Source of the DNA: Azolla caroliniana
Lineage: Eukaryota > Polypodiophyta
Assembly (NCBI GenBank): GCA_043228905.1
Contig: JBHGNT010000010.1
Span: 15,996,001-16,060,000, forward strand
Length of the DNA: 64,000 bases
Direction: 5' to 3'
Under the pieces are notes generated by a model. It did no database searches and was not told where the DNA came from. It saw nothing but the letters and a program-made list of their open reading frames with translations. Both the position numbers and the translations under genes were made by a program. Positions 21,735 to 32,704 of the stretch are shown piece by piece. Positions within the stretch are counted from its first letter, which is position 1, and each line of letters opens with the position of its first letter.

Positions 21735-22490
21735 AACACGAATGTCCGTACGACTTTATGAGGAGGAGAGGTGCATGGGCGCGCCTAAACGCTCCCTAGT
21801 GACAAGATGTCGAACGTACAAGGAAGACACCAAAAACACGCACAAAATGCTCGTATGACTTTATGAGGAGGAGAGGTGCATGGGCAAGCCCGAACGGTCC
21901 CCTCGTCACAAGACGGTCGAACGTACAAGGAAGACACAAACACACACACAAATGCTCGTACGTCTTTATGAGGAGGAGAGGTGCATGGGAAAGCCCGAAC
22001 GGTCCCCTCGTCACAAGACGGCCGAACGTACAAGGAAGACACAAACACACGCACAAATGCTCGTACGCCTTTATGAGGAGGAGAGGTGCATGGGCAAGCC
22101 CGAACGGTCCCCTCGTCACAAGACGGTCGAACGTACAAGGAGGACACAAACACACGCACAAAATGCTCGTACGCCTTTATGAGGAGGAGAGGTGCATGGG
22201 CAAGCCCGAACGGTCCCCTCGTCACAAGACGGACGAACGTACAAGGAAGACACAAACACACACACAAAATGCTCGTACGCCTTTCTGAGGAGGAGAGGTG
22301 CATGGGCAAGCCCGAACGGTCCCCTCGTCACAAGACGGTCGAACGTACAAGGAGGAAACAAACACACACACAAAATGCTCGTATGCCTTTATGAGGAGGA
22401 GAGGTGCATGGGCAAGCCCGAACGGTCCCCTCGTCACAAGACGACCGAACGTACAAGGAAGACACAAACACAAGGGGACGATAACACAAA
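21735..22490. repeat. 105-bp minisatellite, block 1 (7 units)
   Basis: Seven units each containing GAGGAGGAGAGGTGCATGGG (first near 21759); unit starts at 21847, 21952, 22057 and 22163 give spacings of 105, 105 and 106. The first unit is a diverged form. Variation is mainly in the CACA/AAA run between units. Long frames are open on both strands because the unit is about a multiple of three; none resembles a known protein. Confidence 0.97.
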
Positions 22491-22586
22491 CACGGATCAG
22501 TTCTGGACTCTTGGTCCTTCTGGCGAGCTTCTTCGTCCAGCAAGCTCGACTTTATCCTTGCTAGGGACAAGTGTTTACCTTCCGGT
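22491..22586 (-). pseudogene. Copia-1 gag scrap, duplicated copy 1
   Basis: About 91-95 bp nearly identical to 14195-14285 (starts CGGATCAGTTCTGGACTC; one C-to-T change is visible), directly followed by the TGTCGCG start of the next LTR B head. It was carried along in the tandem duplication, not inserted by itself. Confidence 0.9.
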
Positions 22587-22836
22587 GTCGCGAAGTTTCG
22601 CGCGCGTGTGTTACTTGGGCGGGACCACGGGGGTCTCGGACTAGGGAGTACTCAAGGGATAGAGAAGACCCGAGGTTTGCTTTATGACAATAGTACTTCC
22701 CCACCCCTTCCCGAGCAAGGTCTCATTCCCCTTTTGTTTTGTGAGGCCGGTGGCTCTCGTTGATCACGACTCGTCGACCTTCCGAGATCACCGTACGAGC
22801 CAAGTGACCAAACGAGTACAAGCAAGATGAGCACGC
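22587..22836 (-). repeat. LTR B head, tandem copy 2
   Basis: TGTCGCGAAGTTTCGCGCGCG through GATGAGCACGC, nearly identical to 33239-33487 and to copy 1 after removal of element A. Element C interrupts it at 22837; the copy resumes at 32673. Confidence 0.9.
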
Positions 22837-23254
22837 TGTTATTCGCTGGCCGGACAAGGCCTAACACAAGGTGTCACGGAGACACTTCACCAAAGGGTGA
22901 TTACGGCATAGGATTAAGATTCAACGATTACACCGTCTTACGTAAGTTACACGATTAGAATGCTTTGGTTAATTACACGCGTAAGATATAACAGTAATTA
23001 CCGAACGGAAATCAGACAGAAGTACAAACACCATAAGCTCTATTAATTATCCGCTGCGATTACAATGGGGTCCGGGACTTTAAATAGGTTTCCGGCCCGT
23101 AGTACAAAACGGTGCCTATCGCACCTATTCGGGATCCGTCCGGATCTGGAACGGCATACCGTTTCCAGTCCGTCCGTCCACACTATGCTTATTTACAACC
23201 ATACTAAATTAATTCCTTCACTCCGTATTTTGGACTCCTTGCCGGCCGGTAACA
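22837..23254 (-). repeat. 3' LTR of element C
   Basis: 418 bp, TGTTATTCGCTGG to GGCCGGTAACA on the plus strand. The same sequence ends the element at 32250-32667. No clear polypurine tract is visible beside it at 23255-23280. Confidence 0.93.
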
Positions 23255-23306
23255 CATGGCACGCCCGTGGGACAGTACCTTGTACGTCGAACCCTTCTCG
23301 GCCCCT

Positions 23307-25976
23307 TCATTGTTCACCCAAATTGTCCAATTTACTTTGTTCCAGAGTTTCCACTTGTTCTTCCGGTTGTGGTTGCTGCGGCTGTGCTTGCTGCTGCTGC
23401 TGTGGTTGCGGTTGGGACTGAGGCTGCTCCGGCTGCTCTATAGGCGGCTGCTCCGTTTGTTTCTCTGACTCCGGCATCTCCGTCTGACTGCTTCCGGTCC
23501 GGTCTCCTTCCAGTAACGGTTCCTCATCACTGAGGTTGACCGTAACCGGTTCTCGTGCTTTCTCTTCCCGGATCCGGGACCTCTCGTAGCTTTCCAACTG
23601 GATCTGCGCCTCCAGCCTGTCGTCGTCCAGCTGAGCTACAAGTTGCCGGACTTGCCCTAGTTGGTCATCTGCCAAGGCTTGAAAGTCTTCGGCAAGCTCA
23701 TCTCTTATGCCGGTGAAGTCTTCGGAAGTCAGCATATAGCAATCATCTCCCTCCTTCCGCCGGTTCTCTACGTCGGCCCGGAGCAGTTGGAGTTCCGCCG
23801 CGTTCATGGCCCACTTGGTCCACCATTTGACGGAGCCGTTGTCAATCAAGCTCTTGGTCTGGTTCAACCAGGCCCACATGATATCCTGGATGCGACTTGC
23901 TCCCATTTGCGCTCTACTTTCCACCACTTGTCGCTCCTCCTTCAACTGCTTGATGAGATTCGCCGTATCCTCCGCCTGCTCTCTGTAGCGCGTCAGCTGC
24001 CCTTGATATGTTGTCTGCAGCCTCTGCAGTACCTCCGCCGCTCTTTCTTTTTCCGCCTGCTGTTGCCTGAGGAGCTCTGTCCGAACCTTCTCTGCCTCTT
24101 CCAGCCGTCTTCTGGTTTCCGCTTGTTCCTTAGCGTATGCCGTTGCGGTCCGATCAACTGCTTGCCGGAGCTCATCCGTCCGTTCCTTGTGCTCCGTTTG
24201 CAACCGTTTATACTCCCGGTGCAAGTGCTCAAATTCCTCCGTTTTTTGTTTGAGCTTGCCGTTGATCTGGCGCTGGTTCCGGTCCTCCCGGTCCTTTACC
24301 TGCCGGAGTTCCTCTTTTAGGCGCTCTACTTCTGTTTCGGCGTTCCTCCGGAGCCTGTCCTTCTCTTGCAGCATTTTCTCCTTTTCCTCCTTGAGCCGGT
24401 CGTACGCTTGGTGGCCTTTCCGTAAGCACTCCTCGGCCCGCCGTAGATTCTCAGCAGTCTTTTTGAGTTCTGCCTCCGCTGCCGTCTTCAATTCTCTTTC
24501 GCGGCTCCTCAGCGCTTCTTGGGCAGCTAGCTCATCCTTTAAGTCCGCAAGCTCTTGGGCTTGTGCCGTATTTCTCTCCGGAACGGTTTCCGTTACCGGG
24601 GTCTGATTGCTATGTACAGGTTGATCTGACGCTTTATTCTGTACATTGCCCGGAGTCACCGGTGCTTGGACTTGTGTTGTCAAAGCCAATTGAGCCATTT
24701 CCCTTGTGACCCTGTCCAAGTCTTGTTCAAGGCTCCGGATTCTGGACCGGGCCGTCTCTAGATCTACGGTTGTGACGAGCAACCGTTCGTTGTGCGCTCT
24801 CTCCTCCGCCTCTATGTACTCGACCGCTCCGGCGATCTGCTCGCCTACCCACCGTAGCCACATGCTACTGGTGCCTTGCTGCTGTACTGGTCGGGTCGGC
24901 TCGTTCACTGTGGAATTGTCTGGCCTGAGTGCCTGTATCTACCGTTCTGGTTCTACTCCTTGGCCGCCGTGTGTGCTGGCTGGGCTCGCCAGCTGTTGAG
25001 TTCCGGTTCTCGCCGTCTCCGGAACCGTTGGAATGACTTCTGGTATAGAAGTCGACGAGGCCGGTTCTACACGCACCGGTTCCGGTTCCTCCCTTGTGTT
25101 TTGCTCAGGTTGAGTTCGGGGCGTTTCTTTCTTTTGCGGGTCCGAACGCTCCCCCGCTGCCCCGGCGGTCCCACTTCTTGACCGTCGTTGGAGGTGCTCT
25201 TCTGGCTCCTCCGTTTCCTCTTCCTGGGTAACGGCATGTTTCTGTCCCGTCAAGGGTTCTGGTTCCTTCTGACCCGGTCGCCGTATGGTTATCTTAACGG
25301 GTCCCACCGGTGACACCTCCTCCGGTTCTGGGAGCCGTTTCTTCCCTTTCGTCGCCTTCGACGCCAGCAGCTGCTGTCGTTTGGACGCCGGCTTCGAGGT
25401 GCTTCCTTCCGATACTCTTGGCCGCTTCTTTGGCTGAACGGTCTCGACTGGCGGTACGAGCAATGTTATCCACTGAGCTACGGCATGCCACAGCTTCCGG
25501 CCCTCCTTGCCGTCCTTTCCTCGTACCATGTCGATTGCCGCGCACAAACCGTCTGCAATCAACACCGGCCAGTCCACCTGGATCCCTTCATAGGTGGCTA
25601 TGATCATCCCTGCCCGATTTTTTGGCATGACAGGGGGTCGGGGGTACACGTGGCCGTACTCATGGAGCACTCGAGCTATCTCCCTGAACAGCGGATCTTC
25701 GCCGCCCTGCGTTCGATAGCCTTTGCCAGCTACAGAGTACTCACCGAAATATCGGGTGAGTTGCTCCGAGGTTGGATTATCAATCTGAAAAATACCTCCC
25801 TCCGGAAGGCCTGTTAGCGCACGGATCGCTTCCTCGGTGATGACTTCTTTGTCGAGCTCCTTGATGACCTGGTCGGCTTCTTTGTGCGGTGGTGCCTCCA
25901 TGATGGTCAAGAACCCGTCCAGTCCGTGTTGCCTGAACCATTTCCTGGCCGCTTCCGACAGCGTTTGTGGTTCCAT
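23307..25976 (-). CDS. element C additional 3' frame, coiled-coil protein, one internal TAG
   Basis: From a likely ATG at 25976 the frame runs to TAG at 24939-24941 (345 residues), then continues in the same frame for about 543 further codons to the stop at 23307. Part 1 has a globular region (LTGLPEGG, IARVLHEYGHVYPRPP, GIQVDWPVLIADGL) and a Lys/Pro/Glu-rich tail. Part 2 is a long heptad-type coiled coil rich in Glu, Lys, Arg and Gln (about 200 residues), then an acidic region and a Pro/Gln repeat. I know no function for it. It lies between pol and the 3' LTR, where some plant gypsy groups carry an extra frame. The open sequence upstream to 26291 is Ser/Arg-rich and may be leader. Confidence 0.7.
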
Positions 25977-26352
25977 GTCTGCTTCGAGGTCGAGGAAAGA
26001 TGGCGAGGTAGAGTGGTGATGAGAGTGAGAGCGAGAGAGGGCGCGAGACAGAGAGCGTTCCGAACGTGGGGTTTCTCTGAGTGCAGGTTCGCGCTTGCTA
26101 AGCTTCCACTGCCTTGGTGCTTCTGTGCTTCTTGGCTCGCGAAAAAAGAAAGTCTCCATGCGTTCTTCTTTTTCTCTGTGCGTCTTGGCGCCTTTTTTTT
26201 CGAGCATGCGCACGTCGTGTACCCATTTAGTATTAAGCAATGTGGCAGCTCTTAAATGCCCACTTCGTACCTTTTCGCTCCTTGCTTTCACGTCCGTTCA
26301 TACCTCGATTTTTAATGATTTTTTTTTTTTTTTTAAATGACGGTGTGTGACC

Positions 26353-26790
26353 TTACACATCCGTAGGTCCCTTCGGACCCTTACCGTTTTCCTTACGGGT
26401 TGCCGTGTCTTCCTTCGCCTCTGCTACAGGTTCCCCGTCGTCTTTTTCTTCCATCCGTACCGTTCCCGGACAGGTTCCCGGTATAGTGGCGGTGGGCTGC
26501 ATAAACGGGTTATTTGGCATCGGTCCTTTATAGGGCTTTAGTCTAAATCCGTTCACCCACTTGCCTAGTACTTCACCGGCAAGTGTCCCTATCTGATAGG
26601 ACCCGTTGTATTCCCGTGTCAGCCAATACGGGCCTGTCCATCTAAACCGGAGTTTACCCGGCATCTTGCCCATCCTCGTTTGGAATACTAGCACCGGCTT
26701 ACCGATTCCGAACATCTTTTCATTACCTTTCCGGTGACGGTCAACGAACGCTTTCCGTCGTCGTTGCTCCAGTTCCATGTGTAGGATGCT
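26353..26790 (-). pseudogene. element C integrase C-terminus in shifted frame
   Basis: The frame continuing from ILHMELEQRRRKAF to the stop at 26353 carries the post-catalytic integrase segment (KLRFRWTGPYWLTR, then YNGSYQIGTLAGE). It joins the gag-pol frame by a single-base indel near 26785. Without that C-terminus the integrase is probably defective, so this copy would depend on others. Confidence 0.8.
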
Positions 26791-29700
26791 GGCCGCATTT
26801 CCTCCGACTTCTTTTCATTCAGCCGTTCCCGTAGTTGGATCCGTAAGCTTGGTACCTGAAATTCCACCGGCATGACCGCCTCTAAGCCGAACGCTAACCG
26901 GAACGGCGTTGTCCGGATACTTGTTTTGTATGCCGTTTGGTACGCCCATAGCGCGCTATGGAGCTTTGTATCCCAGTCCATCCGGTTTTCATTGACGATT
27001 TTGCGGAGAATGTTCTGCAGCGTTTTGTTGGTGGACTCTGCTAACCCGTTTGCTTGTGGGTAGTACGGTGTGCTCCGTTTATGGACCACGGCATAGAACG
27101 TTGTTAAGCTTTCCACTACCTGGCCGAGGAAGTGCCCTCCTTGGTCGCTGATTAGTTCAATCGGACATCCATATCGGCACCAAATGTTCTCGTACAGGAA
27201 TTTTGCTGTGGATGACGCGGTATTGTCTCTCAAGGCCTTAGCCTCCACCCATTTAGTGCAATAATCCGTTGCCACGATGACATAACGATTACCCGTTCTC
27301 AATGCCGGTGGCTTGAACGGTCCGACAAAATCCAACCCCCACTTCTGGAATGGCTCTAGTGGAAGTACCGGTTGGTGTGGCATCCGTGCTTGCTCCGTAG
27401 GCTGGCCCATTCGTTGGCATAGGTCACATTCCTTAGCATACTTGACGACGTCTTTTAACGTCGCGGGCCACCATAAGCCGCTCTGCCATACTTTCCTTGC
27501 CGTCGCTTCCCCGGCATAGTGTCCTCCGGCAACCCCACAGTGTGCTTCCCGTAAGATTACTTGTTTCTCGTCACTACGGACTGCCCGTCTCCATATTCCA
27601 TCTGCTCCTTTGTGGTAGAGAGTGTCCCGTAACAGACAGAAATTGCGGCTCTGCACCGCCAGTCGTTTCCTCTCGTCCCGGTTCATTTCCTCCGGTGGCA
27701 GGCCCGTGCTTAGGAACTGGTGCATGTTCGTCATCCACCTATCTTCTGATGCCACCGTGTCGTCCGCTGCCGTTTCCGGGGTGATACGGAATAACTCTGC
27801 GTCCGGGAATTCATCCGATACTCCGTCGCCTGATTCTCCGGATTCTAACCGGCTCAGGTAGTCTGCTATGGCATGCTGGATACCGGGCCGGTGGAAGATC
27901 TCGAATTCGAACTCCTGCAACAGCAAGGTCCAACGGGCCAACTTACCGGTCAGGGACGCCTTGGACACTAAGTACAGGAGCGCCGAGTGATCCACATGAA
28001 AGGAGAACTTCCTTCCCAATAGGTAATGACGAAACTTTGTTACACTGTATATCATGCCCAGGGCCTCCCGTTCCGTTGTCGAATAGTTCTTCTCCGCTTG
28101 GGACAGCTTCCGGCTAGCGTAATATACCGGCCGGTACCATTTAGGCTCCGTAAGTTGCATTAAGGCGCTGCCGATAGCGATGTCGGAAGCGTCCACGAAC
28201 ACGTGAAATTCCTTGCTCCAATCCGGAGGCTGCACGACGGGTGCTTGCGACAAAAGTACCTTCAGGGCATTGTATGCCTTATCCTCCGTATTCGTCCATT
28301 GGAACGGTGTCCGATGTACCGCGGTGTGTAATGGTGTAGCCAAGTCAGCCAAGTGACGGAGCATCCGGCTGTGCCACCGGATCTGTCCTAAGAATCGGCT
28401 TAGTGCTTTGGCCGTTTTCGGTGCCGGTGCCCCTAGTATCGCGTTTACTTTGTTCGGGTCGACCGCAATGCCCTCCTTACTTACAATGTGTCCCAGTAAG
28501 ATTCCACTTGAAACTCCAAAGATGCATTTTGCTGGGTTTAAGCTTAGCCAGTATAACCTACACTTTTCAAGGCATAACCGTAGGTGCTGCAAATGGTCTT
28601 TTCCCCGGCTATAGACTGCAAAATCATCCAGGAAAACCTGCATGAAGGGAGGAATGTATTCGCCGAAGATCTCCATGATGATTCGCTGGAACGTTGCTGG
28701 TGCCGTTTTTAGGCCGAACATCATTACTTCGGCCACAAACACCCCCCATTCGGTGACGAACGCTGTCTTCTCCTGGTCGTCGGGGTGCATCCGGATTTGA
28801 TTGTATCCGCTGAACCCGTCTAAAAAACTATAAACTTCATGTCCGGCGACGGCATCCAGTACTCCATCCGTGAACGGAAGAGGGAATGCATCCGTAATTG
28901 TGGCTGCATTTAGTTTCCTGTAATCTACACACACGCGGATTTTACCGTTCTTCTTTGGGACGACGACGATGGGGCTCAGCCACGTCGCTTTCTTTACCGG
29001 CCGGATGAAGCCCACTCTTAGGAGTTTGTCGATTTCCTCCTTCGCTTTGGCGGCGTAGTTGGGGTTCATTCGGTAACATCTTTGCGCCACTGGTTTCGCG
29101 TCCTTGCCTAAGTGGATCTGATGCTGATATAATTGAGGGTCCAGCCCTTGCATGTCTTCGTATGACCAGGCGAATACGTCGCGAAACTCCGTGAGAAGTT
29201 TGATCATCGCCGCTTTATCTTCCGGCTTCATTTCTTTGGCGATGTGTACCGGCTTTGATTCGTCCTTGCTTCCTAGGTTCACTTCGTCGAGCTGGGATGC
29301 TTTTACCCGTTGGGAAACGGCCATTTCCCGTTCCAACGCTTCCTGTGCTTGCCATAATTCCCGAATCGCATCTTTGTCTGGTTCGGCTTCGATTTCGTCC
29401 CGCTGTGGCAAGTATGGCGCTACGGCTTCAGCTACGTCAATCTCGAAGAGTGGTACGATCTTCGGGTGTTCCTCCAAGTACTGGGCTTCTTCGTCGTCTG
29501 CCAACCCTTCAAGCATGTTTACGCATTCCGCATACAGCGGTGTGCATTCCTTACCGTTGCTCGTCCGTGGTTGTGTCGGTACCCGGACCTTGGCTTTTCC
29601 GCGCCGGAAGGTAATCATATTTTTCCGCCAATTTTGCTTGATGTGTGCTGTTTTCAACCATGGTCTGCCCAGCAACAGTGGGTACGCGCCTTGCGCCTGT

Positions 29701-32198
29701 AGCTGCAGCACTACAGCCAAGATGTGAAATGTGTGACCTCCTATGGTGACCTCCAATTTCCGTATTAAGCCCGTCGGCCGTACAGAGCTCGTATCCGCCA
29801 TCCGTAACCAGAACGGACATGGCTCCCATTCATGTATACCCAAGGCATCACACGTGCGGAGGCTTATTACGTTCACCCCGGAACCTCCATCGATTACTGT
29901 GCCGGGAAGTTCGTGCCCTTTGACAATAGCTGTAATCGCCGGACTACTAGTGTCCACCACCGTCGGTCCCTCCTCCGGGTTCGAGAAGAGGACTGGTGCC
30001 GGTGGGGCTATACCGTCTGTCATGCCCGTTTTTAGTCCTTCCGTAAATCGCGGCACGAGCTGCAAGAGTCTTCCTAACGGCAACGTGATCTGACATTCTT
30101 GCAGTGCTTGCCATGTCTCGTTTTCTGGGTGGCTACCGCCAGCACTCCCTATGGTATTCGCCTTTTGCCGTTCCGCGTCCGCGACGTTCCTTTCATTGGC
30201 TTCCTTCACCCATTCCGTCGCCTGTTTTCGTATGGCCTCTTGTGTTTCCCACTCTTTGGCCATGCCTTTCGACCGTGTGGTTACTTGCTGTATATCCGCC
30301 ACTTCCGGAACCACCATATTAACTGCTGGTCGTTTCTCGTAGCTCTTTACCGGGCACTGGTTACTGTAGTGGCCTTCCTGCCTGCAGTAGTAGCAGTACT
30401 CTTTACGGGTATTGCTGGATTCAGCATTGCTGGTAGCCGGAGTCGGTCCCGTAGTGAGTGGTGCGTTCTGTGCCGGTTGGCTCCTTGGGGTTCCATGTTC
30501 CGGGTCCCTAGGCTGACCACCTTTCTTGAAATTACGTTTCTTATTATTCTTATTTTTATTTCGGTAGTCCGGTCGTGGTGGATCGTAAAATCGGCCGTAG
30601 TCCTCCTGGTGCCTTCGGTAACCAGGGGAATGGTCTCTGTCGTATTGCTCGTGTCGTCTGTTGGGCTCCCGATAACGGTCCGATCGCTCATACCGGTCGT
30701 AGTTATCATGCCGATTCCCGTACCGGCCATCATTCTCTTGTCTGTCGCCGTACCGGACATCCTGTGCCGGTCGGTACCGGTTCATTCTTTGCCAACGACC
30801 TTCATCTTCGTCTCGGTTGCTTCCTGGCTCGATCCGTCGGACGGGTGGTGCTTGTCGGTTTAACAGGTTATACTCGCACCGGTCTGTTGTATGACTCTTG
30901 GATTGACAAATCACACACTGGGTTCGCATGGTGCACTCCACTGCCGAGTGTCCGGCATTCAAGCAGATTGTGCATTGAATTGCCTGCCGGAACCGGAGAT
31001 CTTCCTCGGTGGGTAACGCCCGTTGCAGTGTTCCCAGTGTAAGCCATGAGCTTGACTTTTCCATTTCTCTGACCCGGTCAATGACCTGGTCAATGGTGCT
31101 TCCTCGAAAGTCGATTACCGTACACACCGTGCGTAACGGTTCCCGGAGTGCGTTTAAAAATATCGTCCGTAATTCCTCCTCCGGGGGTGCACGGGCAAGC
31201 TGGCTATGCATTTGTTGGAAACGGATGACGAATTGGGGAATGCTTTCCCCTGCCTCCTGTCGCATCGTATAGAACAGGCCCACCATTGTCGTCTGGTCGA
31301 CCTCCTTGTGGAAAAAATGCAAGAATTTTGCTTTTAATTCTGCAAAGGTTGTGATGGTCGCCGGGTCCTGCGTCCGCCGCCATCGTGTTGCTGGTCCTTC
31401 CAACGTGACCCCGAATTCCGCTATCTTCGAGCGTTCTTCTTCCTCCGGTGTCATTCGCTGGGACGTGTGATTTGCTTCCCATGTCTGCTCGAAGGCATGA
31501 ACATGCGCTTCCGCGTCCGGATCATCGCGATACTTTGAGTATTGGAACGGCATGTCGTCGTCCAGTATTAGGCCGCGGTTTAGTGGCGTTTGTTGATATC
31601 TTTCCGGTTTTCTCTCCGGTTCCACTTCCGGTTCTTTTGCCGGTGCTTTTTCCGGTTCCTTTTCCGGTTCCTTTTCCGGTTCCTTCACCGGCTCTTCTTC
31701 CGGTACCTTTGCCGGCTCTTTCGTTGGTGTCGATGGCTTTGCTTCTTCCACTTCTGGTGTTGGTGGGTTGACGGCTTCCGTTTGCGGTTCCGGATAGCCC
31801 TGGTTGAGCGGTTCCGGTTCTGGAGTCGGTACGGTATCCGACCCGTCGTCCTTCGGGCCGCCAGGGGTATCGTTGCTGCTCCGGTAGTTCGTGTGCACGC
31901 TGTATCCCCCGTCGGAATCCGATTCGTAGGCTGAAAAGGCTTCTGCCTCATTTTCTCCGCTTGCCAGCGCCTCGAGGAGGCGTTCAGTTTCCCGGAGACT
32001 ACTTAGACTGCTTCCGTCGTCCTGGTCGCGAGTTTGCTGTAACCTAAGAGATTCCTCCGCGACTCTCTGGATCTCGTTGGAGAACGAACGATCCGAGCGA
32101 ATTTCGTGCGCTGCTTGCTGGAAAGTCTCACGCCGTCTTTGCCATTCGGCGAGGCGTCGAGCTCGGTCTGTAACCAAGTCGTGCGTTGGTCTAGTCAT
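26688..32198 (-). CDS. element C Gag-Pol polyprotein (frameshifted near its end)
   Basis: One frame of 1,836 residues from ATG at 32198. Gag: charged N-terminus, repeated Glu/Pro/Lys tract, a retrotransposon Gag core (about 280-400) and three knuckles (CTICLNAGHSAVEC, CVICQSKSHTTDRC, CYYCRQEGHYSNQC). Protease: GTVIDGGSGVNVIS, with D-G-G in place of D-S/T-G. RT: YRKLNAATITDAFPLPF, FLDGFSGYNQIRMHP and VFLDDFAVYS. RNase H: VFVDASDIAIGSAL and EREALGMI. Integrase: H-H-C-C segment ending CDLCQRMG, then the LDFVGPF, SDQGGHF and GLAESTNKTL motifs carrying D, D and E. After about residue 1,800 the frame leaves the homologous sequence: a 1-base shift near 26785 moves the true C-terminus into the next frame. 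Confidence 0.92.
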   Translation of the reverse strand: MTRPTHDLVTDRARRLAEWQRRRETFQQAAHEIRSDRSFSNEIQRVAEESLRLQQTRDQDDGSSLSSLRETERLLEALASGENEAEAFSAYESDSDGGYSVHTNYRSSNDTPGGPKDDGSDTVPTPEPEPLNQGYPEPQTEAVNPPTPEVEEAKPSTPTKEPAKVPEEEPVKEPEKEPEKEPEKAPAKEPEVEPERKPERYQQTPLNRGLILDDDMPFQYSKYRDDPDAEAHVHAFEQTWEANHTSQRMTPEEEERSKIAEFGVTLEGPATRWRRTQDPATITTFAELKAKFLHFFHKEVDQTTMVGLFYTMRQEAGESIPQFVIRFQQMHSQLARAPPEEELRTIFLNALREPLRTVCTVIDFRGSTIDQVIDRVREMEKSSSWLTLGTLQRALPTEEDLRFRQAIQCTICLNAGHSAVECTMRTQCVICQSKSHTTDRCEYNLLNRQAPPVRRIEPGSNRDEDEGRWQRMNRYRPAQDVRYGDRQENDGRYGNRHDNYDRYERSDRYREPNRRHEQYDRDHSPGYRRHQEDYGRFYDPPRPDYRNKNKNNKKRNFKKGGQPRDPEHGTPRSQPAQNAPLTTGPTPATSNAESSNTRKEYCYYCRQEGHYSNQCPVKSYEKRPAVNMVVPEVADIQQVTTRSKGMAKEWETQEAIRKQATEWVKEANERNVADAERQKANTIGSAGGSHPENETWQALQECQITLPLGRLLQLVPRFTEGLKTGMTDGIAPPAPVLFSNPEEGPTVVDTSSPAITAIVKGHELPGTVIDGGSGVNVISLRTCDALGIHEWEPCPFWLRMADTSSVRPTGLIRKLEVTIGGHTFHILAVVLQLQAQGAYPLLLGRPWLKTAHIKQNWRKNMITFRRGKAKVRVPTQPRTSNGKECTPLYAECVNMLEGLADDEEAQYLEEHPKIVPLFEIDVAEAVAPYLPQRDEIEAEPDKDAIRELWQAQEALEREMAVSQRVKASQLDEVNLGSKDESKPVHIAKEMKPEDKAAMIKLLTEFRDVFAWSYEDMQGLDPQLYQHQIHLGKDAKPVAQRCYRMNPNYAAKAKEEIDKLLRVGFIRPVKKATWLSPIVVVPKKNGKIRVCVDYRKLNAATITDAFPLPFTDGVLDAVAGHEVYSFLDGFSGYNQIRMHPDDQEKTAFVTEWGVFVAEVMMFGLKTAPATFQRIIMEIFGEYIPPFMQVFLDDFAVYSRGKDHLQHLRLCLEKCRLYWLSLNPAKCIFGVSSGILLGHIVSKEGIAVDPNKVNAILGAPAPKTAKALSRFLGQIRWHSRMLRHLADLATPLHTAVHRTPFQWTNTEDKAYNALKVLLSQAPVVQPPDWSKEFHVFVDASDIAIGSALMQLTEPKWYRPVYYASRKLSQAEKNYSTTEREALGMIYSVTKFRHYLLGRKFSFHVDHSALLYLVSKASLTGKLARWTLLLQEFEFEIFHRPGIQHAIADYLSRLESGESGDGVSDEFPDAELFRITPETAADDTVASEDRWMTNMHQFLSTGLPPEEMNRDERKRLAVQSRNFCLLRDTLYHKGADGIWRRAVRSDEKQVILREAHCGVAGGHYAGEATARKVWQSGLWWPATLKDVVKYAKECDLCQRMGQPTEQARMPHQPVLPLEPFQKWGLDFVGPFKPPALRTGNRYVIVATDYCTKWVEAKALRDNTASSTAKFLYENIWCRYGCPIELISDQGGHFLGQVVESLTTFYAVVHKRSTPYYPQANGLAESTNKTLQNILRKIVNENRMDWDTKLHSALWAYQTAYKTSIRTTPFRLAFGLEAVMPVEFQVPSLRIQLRERLNEKKSEEMRPASYTWNWSNDDGKRSLTVTGKVMKRCSESVSRC

Positions 32199-32227
32199 CC
32201 ATTACCGTCGTTCGCTGCGAGAAAGCA

Positions 32228-32243
32228 GGAATCGTGGTCGCCA
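32228..32243 (-). promoter_or_regulatory. primer-binding site of element C
   Basis: Minus strand TGGCGACCACGATTCC, just inside the 5' LTR after GTTT. It differs from the site of the A family. The tRNA is not identified. Confidence 0.65.
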
Positions 32244-32249
32244 AAACTG

Positions 32250-32667
32250 TGTTATTCGCTGGCCGGACAAGGCCTAACACAAGGTGTCACGGAGACACTT
32301 CACCAAAGGGTGATTACGGCATAGGATTAAGATTCAACGATTACACCGACTTACGTAAGTTACACGATTAGAATGCTTTGGTTAATTACACGCGTAAGAT
32401 ATAACAGTAATTACAGAACGGAAATCAGACAGAAGTACAAACACCATAAGCTCTATTAATTATCCGCTGCGATTACAATGGGGTCCGGGCCTTTAAATAG
32501 GTTTCCGGCCCGTAGTACAAAACGGTGCCTATCGCACCTATTCGGGATCCGTCCGGATCTGGAACGGCATACCGTTTCCAGTCCGTCCGTCCACACTATG
32601 CTTATTTACAACCATACTAAATTAATTCCTTCACTCCGTATTTTGGACTCCTTGCCGGCCGGTAACA
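32250..32667 (-). repeat. 5' LTR of element C
   Basis: 418 bp copy of 22837-23254; its inner edge (32249) lies six bases from the primer-binding site. Confidence 0.93.
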
Positions 32668-32704
32668 CACGCAACATGAACGCACAAGGGGACGATAACA
32701 CAAA

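Larger units (their letters stand above)
22837..32667 (-). mobile_element. Element C, Ty3/gypsy with extra 3' reading frame
   Basis: 9,831 bp on the minus strand. LTRs 22837-23254 and 32250-32667 are both 418 bp (TGTTA...TAACA) and differ at a few sites (for example 22948 C against 32350 G-region differences). CACGC flanks it exactly (22832-22836 and 32668-32672). Internal order: primer site, one gag-pol frame, frameshifted pol end, then a long additional frame before the 3' LTR. An additional 3' frame together with a non-chromodomain Pol recalls the Athila/Tat side of plant gypsy elements; that placement is an inference. Confidence 0.92.

Noticed and set aside
21847-22480. CRISPR-like array
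   Set aside because: Units are direct 105-bp copies without unique spacers, in a plant LTR.
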